Positions 20,864 to 27,613 of a DNA stretch of 64,000 bases are shown one piece after another. This DNA comes from Luteimonas aquatica (GTDB taxonomy: Bacteria > Pseudomonadota > Gammaproteobacteria > Xanthomonadales > Xanthomonadaceae). The DNA is taken from positions 19,034 to 83,033 of the forward strand of contig NZ_JALBFU010000011.1 in NCBI RefSeq assembly GCF_022662575.1, written 5' to 3'. The position numbers and the translations under genes are program-made. Below the pieces are notes generated by a model. It ran no database searches. It was not told the DNA's origin and was given only the letters and a program-made list of their open reading frames with translations. The first letter of the stretch is position 1. Each line of letters opens with the position of its first letter.

Positions 20864-22170
20864 CAGTGCATCGGTCCTGCGACGCGCGCCGTGCCCGCGG
20901 CCGCCGGCAGGTCGCCGGCCAGGCGCGAGCCGCGCAATCCGTACCAGGCGATGTAGGCGTAGCACAGCAGCGGCAGCACGAAGGCGTGCTGGATGCCAAT
21001 GTGGTCGGCCAGCCAGCCCTGCAGCAGCGGGATCACCGCGCCGCCGACGATCGCCATGATCAGCAGGCTCGACGCTTTGCTGGTCATCGGCCCGAGCCGC
21101 TCGATGGCGACGGTGAAGATGGTCGGGAACATGATCGAGTTGAACAGGCCGATGGCGAGCACGCTCCACATCGCCACCGCGTTCGCGCTCGACATCGTGG
21201 TCACCAGCAGCAGGATGGCGACCCCGGCGAACAGCGCCAGCAGGCGGCGCGCATCGACCACCTGCAGCAGCGCGGCGCCGATGAAGCGCCCGACCATCGC
21301 GCCGCCCCAGTAGACGGCCAAGTACTTGCTGGCCGTGGCCTCGGTCAGGCCGCCGGTGTCCGGCCCGGAGATGTAGTTGATCAGGAAGCTGCCGATCGAC
21401 ACCTCGGCGCCCACGTACACGAAGATCGCCAGCACGCCCCAGCGCACGTGCGGGAAGCGCAGCACCTCGCCGAAGGTGTGGTGCGCGTCGTCGCCGTGGT
21501 CGGTGGCCTCGCGCAGCGAGGGGATGCGCATCAGCAGCACGAACACCGCCAGCACCAGCAGGCCGCCGGCCAGCGCCAGGTAGGGTACCTGCACCGATTG
21601 CGCCTGCTGCGCGCGGTAGGCGGCCTGCTCGGTCGCGCTCATCGCGGCGAGCTGGTCGGCGCCGAGCACGGCGGCGGCGAGGATCATCGGCCCGATCAAG
21701 GAGGGGAACAGCGTGGTGCCCAGCGAATTCAGCGCCTGCGCCAGGTTCAGGCGGCTGGGCGCGCCGGCCGGGTCGCCGATCAGGCTGATGTAGGGATTGG
21801 CCGCCACCTGCAGCAGGGTGATGCCGCTGGCCAGCACGAACAGCGCCGAGAGGAACAGCGGGTAGGACGGCAGCCGCGCCGCCGGATAGAACATCGCCGC
21901 GCCCACGGCCGCCACCACCAGCCCGATCACGATGCTCGACTTGTAGCCGACCCGTGCCACCACCGCGCCGGAGGGCAGCGACATCAGGAAGTACGCGCCG
22001 AAGAAGGTCATCTGGATCAGCATCGTCTGGAAATAATTCATCTGAAAGACCGCTTTCAGATGCGGGATCAGCACGTCGTTGAGGCTGGTCAGCCCGCCCC
22101 AGGTGAAGAAAATCAGGCTGACCACGGCGATGGCCGCGGCGTGGGACAGATCGCGTTGCTGCTGGCTCAT
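20863..22170 (-). CDS. FucP-type MFS sugar transporter
   Basis: A 435-aa, 12-helix inner-membrane sugar:proton symporter of the FucP/glucose-galactose group. The hallmark first helix and loop are present (FFTWGGLTSLNDVLIPHLK), as are FFGAYFLMSLPSGAVV and the central RMPSLR-type loop (MRIPSLREATDHGDD). I start it at 22170 (MSQQQRDLSHAAA); the open frame extends upstream but without a family-like sequence. It is the first gene of the transporter-kinase-isomerase operon and divergent from the GH92 gene. The substrate is probably mannose released by the GH92 enzyme, by context. Confidence 0.88.
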   Translation of the reverse strand: MSQQQRDLSHAAAIAVVSLIFFTWGGLTSLNDVLIPHLKAVFQMNYFQTMLIQMTFFGAYFLMSLPSGAVVARVGYKSSIVIGLVVAAVGAAMFYPAARLPSYPLFLSALFVLASGITLLQVAANPYISLIGDPAGAPSRLNLAQALNSLGTTLFPSLIGPMILAAAVLGADQLAAMSATEQAAYRAQQAQSVQVPYLALAGGLLVLAVFVLLMRIPSLREATDHGDDAHHTFGEVLRFPHVRWGVLAIFVYVGAEVSIGSFLINYISGPDTGGLTEATASKYLAVYWGGAMVGRFIGAALLQVVDARRLLALFAGVAILLLVTTMSSANAVAMWSVLAIGLFNSIMFPTIFTVAIERLGPMTSKASSLLIMAIVGGAVIPLLQGWLADHIGIQHAFVLPLLCYAYIAWYGLRGSRLAGDLPAAAGTARVAGPMH

Positions 22171-22323
22171 GGACGAGCTCCGGGGCGGCCGCAGGCCGGC
22201 GTGGTCGGGCAGGGAATGGGGCGCGGCGCGGACACGAAAGCCCGGCCGGAGATCGCCTTGCGGCGGCCGGGCAGGGCGGGGATTGCGGGGCCGTTTTCCG
22301 TCGCGCGGTGGCGGAACATCTGT

Positions 22324-22339
22324 TTTAGATCGGTCTAAA
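22324..22339. promoter_or_regulatory. Candidate operator A (16-bp palindrome)
   Basis: TTTAGATCGGTCTAAA: perfect six-base arms TTTAGA and TCTAAA around TCGG. It shares the form TTTRGA-NCGN-TCYAAA with the second copy at 22424, exactly 100 bp away. It lies about 155 bp upstream of the transporter start. It is a likely binding site for a sugar-responsive repressor whose gene is not in this window. Confidence 0.6.
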
Positions 22340-22356
22340 TTGGAGGGCATGGTGCC

Positions 22357-22370
22357 GGTAAACGCTTCCC
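22357..22370. promoter_or_regulatory. Possible LacI-type operator between the two palindromes
   Basis: GGTAAACGCTTCCC is palindromic at its outer and central positions around CG (GGNAANCGNTTNCC), the general form of LacI-family operators. It sits between operators A and B but has a different sequence, so it may bind another regulator or be a chance match. Confidence 0.35.
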
Positions 22371-22423
22371 AAGGCATTTTGCGGCGCAGCATGGTCCGGT
22401 TGGCCGGCGGTGGTAGGGTTTCA

Positions 22424-22439
22424 TTTGGAACGATCCAAA
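22424..22439. promoter_or_regulatory. Candidate operator B (16-bp palindrome) next to the GH92 start
   Basis: TTTGGAACGATCCAAA: perfect arms TTTGGA and TCCAAA around ACGA, the same pattern as operator A. It ends 12 bases before the ATG of the GH92 gene, where a bound protein would block transcription or translation initiation. Confidence 0.65.
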
Positions 22440-22451
22440 GAATGTGACCGG

Positions 22452-24803
22452 ATGAACAAGATCGGCTTCGGGGCGGTGGTGGCGATGGGCGCGTGGCTGG
22501 CGGCGGGGACGATGGCGATGGCGGCGGACGCGCCGGCGCACGGGGCGCAGGCCGTGGCCGCGGTCGACCCTTTCATCGGCACCGGCGGCGAGGGCCATAC
22601 CTTTCCCGGCGCCGTGGTGCCCTTCGGCATGATCCAGCTCAGCCCCGACACCCAGATCAAGCCGCGCAAGGACGCCTACGGCTGGGCGGCCGGCTACCGC
22701 TACGACGACCGCACCATCGTCGGCTTCTCGCACACCCACTTCTCCGGCACCGGCCATTCCGACCTGGGCGACGTGCTGCTGATGCCCATCGCCGGCGACG
22801 TGCGGCTGGAGCGCGGCGAGCCCGACAAGCCTGGCAGCGGCTACACCTCGCGCTTCCGCCACGACGACGAGCGCGCCGAGCCCGGCTACTACGCCGTCAC
22901 CCTGGACGATTACGGCGTGCGCGCCGAACTCACCGCCGGCGCCCGCGTCGGCGCGCACCGCTACCGCTTCCCGCAGGGCAAGCCGGCGCACGTGCTGATC
23001 GACCTGCGCACCTCGATGTACGACTATCCCGGCAAGATCTCCTGGTCGCGGCTGCGCCTGCGTCCCGACGGCACCGTGACCGGCTTTCGCGAGACGCGCG
23101 GGTGGGCGCCGGGCCGGCAGCTGTACTTCGCCCTGCGCTTCTCCCGGCCCCTGCGCGGCCATGCCTTCCACAACACCGAGCAGGACATCCCCTACAAGGG
23201 CTTCCCGCCGCCGGGCGAGAAGGACCCCGCCGAGCGCGCGCAGATCGAGGGCCGGCAATTGGTCGGCAGCTTCGATTTCGGCGACGACCTGCGCGAGCCG
23301 CTGCTGGTGAAGGTGTCGATCTCCCCGGTGAGCGAGGACGGCGCCATCGCCAATCTCGACGCCGAGATGCCGGGCTGGGATTTCGACGGCGTGCGCGCCG
23401 CCGCCAGGGCGCAGTGGGCGCAGGCGCTGTCGGCGGTGGAGATCGACGCGTCCGAGCCGATGCGCAAGAGCTTCTACACCGCGCTCTACCACAGCTTCAT
23501 GGGCCCGAGCCTGTTCATGGACAGCGACGGCCGCTACCGCGGCCCCGACAACGGTGTGCACCAGGCCAAGGGCTACACGCACTATTCGACCTTCTCGCTC
23601 TGGGACACCTACCGCGCCCTGCACCCCCTGCTCACCCTCGTGCAGCCCGAGCAGCGCACCAACGACATCGTCAACTCGCTGCTCGCCTCGCGCCGCGAAA
23701 GCCCCTACGGCGTGCTGCCGGTGTGGGCGTTCCACGGCCTGGAGACCTGGTGCATGATCGGCTACCACGCCGTGCCGGTGATCGCCGACGCCTACATGAA
23801 GGGCATCCGCGGCTATGACGCCGACGAAGCACTGCAGGCGATGGTGGCCAGTGCCAATTACGGCCCCTACGACGGCATCCGCCAGTACCGCGAACTCGGC
23901 TACGTGCCGATCGACGAGGAGGGCGAGGCCGCTTCCAAGACGCTCGAATACGCCTTCGACGACTGGACCATCGCGCGCATGGCGGAAAGCATGGGCCGCG
24001 CCGACGTCGCCAAGGAGTTCGGCGCCCGCGCCGGTAACTGGCGCCACGCCTTCGACGCCAAGACCGGCTTCATGCGCGCGCGCAAGCGCGACGGCAGCTT
24101 CCGCGAGCCCTTCGACCCCAGCGCCAGCGGCTACGGCACCGACTACACCGAGGGCAACGCCTGGCAGTATTCCTGGTACGTGCCGCAGGACGTCGCCGGC
24201 CTCGCGAAGGCGCACGGCGGCGCCGACAAGCTGCTCGGCCGGCTCGACGCGGTCTTCGACGCCAAGGTCGACCCGAAGATCTTCGAGCACATGGAGGACA
24301 TTACCGGCCTGATCGGCTGGTACGCCCACGGCAACGAGCCCAGCCATCACGTCGCCTACCTCTACGCCTACGCCGGCCAGCCCTGGCGCACCCAGGCGCG
24401 GCTGCAGCAGATCATGGACTCGCAGTACGCCCCGCGCCCCGACGGCCTGGCCGGCAACGACGACCTCGGCCAGATGTCGGCCTGGTACGTCTTCACCGCC
24501 CTCGGCTTCTACCCCGTCGCCCCCGGCAGCAACGAATACATCATCGGCCGCCCCTTCCTGCCGCGCGCCGTCCTGCACCTGCCCAACGGCAAGCGCTTCA
24601 CCGTCGTCGCCAACGGCCTGGACGCCGACCACCCCTACATCGGCGCCGCCACCCTCAACGGCCAACCGCTCGACCGCGCCTTCCTCCGCCACGACGAGCT
24701 GACCGCCGGCGGCGAACTGCGCTTCACCATGCAGGCCGAGCCGAACCGCGAGTGGGGCACGCATCCCGAGCGGCAGCCGTACTCGATCTCCACCGCCCAC
24801 TGA
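22452..24803 (+). CDS. Secreted GH92 alpha-mannosidase
   Basis: A 783-aa exported glycoside hydrolase of family 92, which removes mannose (mostly alpha-1,2) from N-glycans or mannans in a Ca2+-dependent reaction. A signal peptide covers about residues 1-27 (ending AMAADA). Family landmarks are VDPFIGTGGEGHTFPGA near the start, YTHYSTFSLWDTYRALHPL in the middle, GNEPSHHVAYLY with the general acid Glu629, and GNDDLGQMSAWYVF with the catalytic-base region Asp670/Asp671. The ATG at 22452 is chosen because the signal peptide begins there. It is divergent from the sugar-transport operon and shares its control region. Confidence 0.95.
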   Translation: MNKIGFGAVVAMGAWLAAGTMAMAADAPAHGAQAVAAVDPFIGTGGEGHTFPGAVVPFGMIQLSPDTQIKPRKDAYGWAAGYRYDDRTIVGFSHTHFSGTGHSDLGDVLLMPIAGDVRLERGEPDKPGSGYTSRFRHDDERAEPGYYAVTLDDYGVRAELTAGARVGAHRYRFPQGKPAHVLIDLRTSMYDYPGKISWSRLRLRPDGTVTGFRETRGWAPGRQLYFALRFSRPLRGHAFHNTEQDIPYKGFPPPGEKDPAERAQIEGRQLVGSFDFGDDLREPLLVKVSISPVSEDGAIANLDAEMPGWDFDGVRAAARAQWAQALSAVEIDASEPMRKSFYTALYHSFMGPSLFMDSDGRYRGPDNGVHQAKGYTHYSTFSLWDTYRALHPLLTLVQPEQRTNDIVNSLLASRRESPYGVLPVWAFHGLETWCMIGYHAVPVIADAYMKGIRGYDADEALQAMVASANYGPYDGIRQYRELGYVPIDEEGEAASKTLEYAFDDWTIARMAESMGRADVAKEFGARAGNWRHAFDAKTGFMRARKRDGSFREPFDPSASGYGTDYTEGNAWQYSWYVPQDVAGLAKAHGGADKLLGRLDAVFDAKVDPKIFEHMEDITGLIGWYAHGNEPSHHVAYLYAYAGQPWRTQARLQQIMDSQYAPRPDGLAGNDDLGQMSAWYVFTALGFYPVAPGSNEYIIGRPFLPRAVLHLPNGKRFTVVANGLDADHPYIGAATLNGQPLDRAFLRHDELTAGGELRFTMQAEPNREWGTHPERQPYSISTAH

Positions 24804-24814
24804 GGTCCTCTGAA

Positions 24815-24841
24815 CCCCTCTCCCGCAACGCGGGAGAGGGG
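24815..24841. repeat. REP-like extragenic hairpin
   Basis: Perfect 12-base arms CCCCTCTCCCGC and GCGGGAGAGGGG around AAC, then GCAGGGGTGAGGG. Hairpins of this sequence recur between genes in Xanthomonadaceae. It lies 12 bases after the GH92 stop and may also act as a terminator. Confidence 0.65.
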
Positions 24842-24973
24842 CAGGGGTGAGGGCCGGCTTTTCGCCCTTTTCCTCACTCAATTCTTCTCTTCTTGCCGTC
24901 TTCCTGCCGCGCCCATGCTCCCCCCGCGCCGCCTAGCCGTCCCGGACCGCGCTCCACTACACTTTCCGCACGC

Positions 24974-25046
24974 GGGCCTATAGCTCAATGGTTAGAGCAG
25001 AGGACTCATAATCCTTTGGTTCCAGGTTCGAGTCCTGGTGGGCCCA
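24974..25046 (+). tRNA. tRNA with CAU anticodon, probably tRNA-Ile2 (lysidine type)
   Basis: A complete cloverleaf: acceptor GGGCCTA with TGGGCCC, D-arm GCTC...GAGC, anticodon stem GAGGA/TCCTT with loop CTCATAA (anticodon CAT), and T-arm CCAGG-TTCGAGT-CCTGG. Acceptor pairs C4-G69 and C5-G68 are those recognised by TilS in tRNA-Ile2, so I favour isoleucine (AUA) over elongator methionine. The bases after the discriminator A are CTA, not CCA, so CCA would have to be added by the nucleotidyltransferase. The low-GC island begins directly after it, as expected of an integration site. Confidence 0.93.
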
Positions 25047-25085
25047 CTAATCAGTCGGCTGCAGACCGTAGGGTGTGGGAGGCAC

Positions 25086-25122
25086 CATAACCTGGCCGCT
25101 CATAGGAAGCATAAATTGGCCG
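25086..25122. repeat. Pair of 13-bp direct repeats, possible transposon end
   Basis: CATAACCTGGCCG (25086-25098) and CATAAATTGGCCG (25110-25122) match at 11 of 13 positions, 24 bp apart. They follow TGTGGGAGGCAC at 25073. Repeated elements of this size beside a TG terminus are seen at ends of IS21-like elements, but no transposase gene is nearby. The rest of the 170-bp gap between the tRNA and the Toprim gene shows nothing I recognise. Confidence 0.35.
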
Positions 25123-25217
25123 TCTACTTACGGGTACCATGTGATCGTGAACGCTTCTGGGCGTTTTGACAGAGTGCTCGCTTATAGATTGACGATGCCG
25201 ACTGGGTCAGCACCGGC

Positions 25218-26456
25218 CTAAACCCTGCCAAGCTCACGCCCCGTCTCGGTCAGCTTGCTGGTCTCGGCAACGGCGAAGCAAACCTCGAATAGGTGATCCA
25301 GTACTGCCTCCAGCTTGCTGAAGTCGTATGCGCTCTCGCGATGCCTCAGTGTCATGAAGCGGCGGGCATAAGATTCTTTGTACATCAAGGCCCCTTGATA
25401 CCCATCAGCCTTCTCGATGTACGTCGACCAACGAACACGCGGCGTCTCAGAAGTGCCAAATGCCAGGTCGAGATAGCACTCGATGGAAGCAGCCTTGCCA
25501 TTAATGTCTGCAAGCTCCGTACCGTTAGGACCGATGGTTCGAAACGAGTCCAAGGCCGGAAGTGATGGAAGCTTCGTCACACGCATGTTAGGAGGCAGAT
25601 TTAACCCATTCGTGTCGGCGCATCGCATGGCACCTTCGAGGTCATTGTCGTAGAGGACAACGACTCGGTTCTCGATACCTATTGCGACGAGCCCTTGGCA
25701 GAACTTATGCAGGTTCCCAGTGCCAGTAAATGGATATCCCTCTTCCATATCGACGAACACGAAGAAATCAGCCGTTGCCGGACGAAGGAGTTCAAGTGCC
25801 CGACGCAGAATATGCACGTCTGACGATCCTTCCGTCACAATCAGGTAACGTCTGACGTTGCCAATGCTCGCGGATATGGTTTCAGCATCGACCCAGCCGT
25901 TCTCGACCACGTCGTTGTAGTGCCAGGTCACCGCTCGCGAGAGATTGTCTGGGTTCTCGGCTAGGAGCCGAAGCACGGCGTATGGACTTAGATTCTCCAT
26001 CACCTGGCCTAGCTCATACCTTCGTGAATCAGCAGCATGCGCTCCCAAGCCAAGACGGTCGAAGACTTGCCGCGCGAAGAACTCTCCTAAATCGTAGTCC
26101 TCGTGATAGTCCATTGCCGCTGCGTCGATGTCCATACACTTGATGGCATCGGCGAGTTCATGAAATTTGATTGGCGGGTCGTCCTCTTCACCCAGCAACC
26201 TCATTAGGAACTCGAACTCATCCTGCACCGCGTTCAGCGTGTAGCCTAGGAGTTCCAGTCGAGGCAGCACATCCTTCAGCAACTTCGATGCGCCCTGTTG
26301 TATCTTGGTGAAGCGCTCTCCGTCGTTGTCTACATAAAAATCTTGGACGAGCGTGATGTCGCTAGGCTGGAACAGTTCACCATGCAAATTGATGTGATTG
26401 TTCTTCCCCCAGTCCACCTCGAACGGCCCTAGGGCAAGGCTGACAAGTGATCCCAT
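25218..26456 (-). CDS. HEPN/Toprim-domain protein (OLD-like nuclease candidate)
   Basis: A 412-aa protein. The N-terminus MGSLVSLALGPFEVDWGKNN is the signature of the HEPN/Toprim N-terminal domain, followed by a helical region. A Toprim domain spans about residues 200-290, with the catalytic-type Glu209 in YLIVTEGSSD and the acidic pair Asp270 and Asp272 in VVVLYDNDLEG. Toprim domains of this kind cut nucleic acid or perform RNA/DNA strand chemistry, and such proteins are found in defence islands. GC is clearly lower than in the flanking chromosome and codon use is less biased, which suggests transfer. It is the first gene after the tRNA, transcribed towards it. Its actual target is unknown. 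Confidence 0.8.
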   Translation of the reverse strand: MGSLVSLALGPFEVDWGKNNHINLHGELFQPSDITLVQDFYVDNDGERFTKIQQGASKLLKDVLPRLELLGYTLNAVQDEFEFLMRLLGEEDDPPIKFHELADAIKCMDIDAAAMDYHEDYDLGEFFARQVFDRLGLGAHAADSRRYELGQVMENLSPYAVLRLLAENPDNLSRAVTWHYNDVVENGWVDAETISASIGNVRRYLIVTEGSSDVHILRRALELLRPATADFFVFVDMEEGYPFTGTGNLHKFCQGLVAIGIENRVVVLYDNDLEGAMRCADTNGLNLPPNMRVTKLPSLPALDSFRTIGPNGTELADINGKAASIECYLDLAFGTSETPRVRWSTYIEKADGYQGALMYKESYARRFMTLRHRESAYDFSKLEAVLDHLFEVCFAVAETSKLTETGRELGRV

Positions 26457-26827
26457 GTGTACTCCATGACTCCCGCTTCTTCCTCAGCTAGAACCTAAGT
26501 ATTGAACGAGCAGGCACGTCCAATCACGTACCAACAGAGTGCCGGCGCTGGCACACTGCGAGTGGTTGGAGTGTAACTAACCCTCGCCAACGCACGGCAA
26601 TGCCCGTCCACTTCGAGTCGAACACGGTCATCAGCGACTGCCTTTGGCCATATCGCTACTCCGCTACGCCCCTGTGCGCTGCGCATGGTCCAACCAAAGC
26701 CGCGAAGGATCCATGAATCAATATGGGCATCGATAGGCAAGGCCTGTCGGCATGGCTTCGGACGAGCGCGGTCGGCCTACAGAGCAGGTGGACCCCCGGC
26801 CAAGTCGGAGTATGGTTAGCCTGACGA
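26457..26827. other. Gap between the Toprim and recombinase-like genes: no convincing gene
   Basis: There are short open frames on the minus strand (81 and 102 codons, overlapping in different frames), but neither has a recognisable motif or a good ribosome-binding site. The stretch may be decayed coding sequence of the island. Confidence 0.5.
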
Positions 26828-27355
26828 TCACACTGCTTGGGTCGGAAACGACCAGGTCGCCCCCGTCGGCAGATATGCGGCGATCGCCCGCAAATCCGAC
26901 ACACCCATGGCCAGGGCAAGACTCGCCGGGTCGACTCTTTCACGACGGGCCAAGGCATGGCCAACCCACTTTCGTGCTCGACGGCTATGCAGAGCCCGCT
27001 GTAGCCCGCCCTCGATGCCGACCCGGCGCAACACGCGCCAGATATCCACCCGCGTCATCCGTCGTCCGCTCTTGCTTTGACAAAGCGGTCGGGACGGATC
27101 TGCGCTCTCCGTCAGGCGGTGCCAGCTGGCCCAGTGCGATGTGTGTAGCGGCAGCCATGCCTTCGATCGGGGGCGGCGGAAGCAGCGTCGGGCTAGGTCT
27201 ACGTCGCCGGCGTTGAGCGCAGCGATCTCGGTGCTACCTAGGCCATGGAGGAGCGCGGCTTCAACGATCACCACATTGCGATCGGCGAAAAGGTGGCGCT
27301 CGGGAATTCTCGTCAGCTCGACGACCTGACGAGGCAGTGGCGGGGCGGATGTCAT
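26828..27355 (-). CDS. Degenerate tyrosine-recombinase-like protein
   Basis: A 175-aa protein resembling only the catalytic half of XerC/XerD-type integrases, without the N-terminal DNA-binding domain. Aligned by eye, DRNVVIVEAALLHGLGSTEI matches the box I region (usually TGLRxSEL, so the first catalytic Arg is Gly here). ALHSRRARKW supplies the HxxR, and MGVSDLRAIAAYL matches the region where LGH...Y is expected, with Val replacing His and a Tyr kept. It is therefore probably not an active recombinase and may serve as a DNA-binding remnant or regulator. It is divergent from the methylase gene across a palindrome-rich region. The family call is from inspection only. Confidence 0.55.
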   Translation of the reverse strand: MTSAPPLPRQVVELTRIPERHLFADRNVVIVEAALLHGLGSTEIAALNAGDVDLARRCFRRPRSKAWLPLHTSHWASWHRLTESADPSRPLCQSKSGRRMTRVDIWRVLRRVGIEGGLQRALHSRRARKWVGHALARRERVDPASLALAMGVSDLRAIAAYLPTGATWSFPTQAV

Positions 27356-27359
27356 TGCC

Positions 27360-27403
27360 TAATGTATCCTTTACGCGCTAAAGTTACATTAGCGATTAGC
27401 TAA
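27360..27403. promoter_or_regulatory. Nested inverted repeats between recombinase-like and methylase genes
   Basis: Several symmetric pairs overlap: TAATGTA with TACATTA (27360-27366 and 27385-27391), CTTTA with TAAAG inside it, CGCTAA with TTAGCG (27376-27381 and 27389-27394), and the palindrome TTAGCTAA (27396-27403). AT-rich compared with everything around. It lies 5 bases upstream of the recombinase-like start and is a likely operator or promoter cluster for the divergent pair. Confidence 0.55.
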
Positions 27404-27613
27404 GGGGTTGGCAACGCCGGGCTCAGCGGTCTTAATTCATGCGATGACGGGCATGCAACCTATTCCACCCGAGTTGCGGTATGAGTGGTGCGTTCGAGCC
27501 TGGGATGTTCCAGCCAGCCGGAGCCGACGCGGCGGACCTGGGGGATGGCGCGCCATGGTGTACGCCGCCCGATCAGTGGGTTAGCATGTTTTGCTGACGA
27601 GGAACGCGAGATT

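Noticed and set aside
26495..26964. Two short minus-strand frames (81 and 102 codons) near the recombinase-like gene
   Set aside because: They overlap each other in different frames, lack motifs and have no clear ribosome-binding sites.
27489..27501. GTTCGAGCCTGGG as a possible second copy of the tRNA T-arm (attachment-site repeat)
   Set aside because: It needs a one-base gap to match GTTCGAGTCCTGG, and the similarity stops at once. A true att repeat would be exact over the tRNA 3' end; none was found by eye in 25.0-33.5 kb.
27485..27613. An upstream GTG extension of the methylase by 43 codons
   Set aside because: The extension has no family-like sequence and no ribosome-binding site, while the ATG at 27614 follows GAGGAA.
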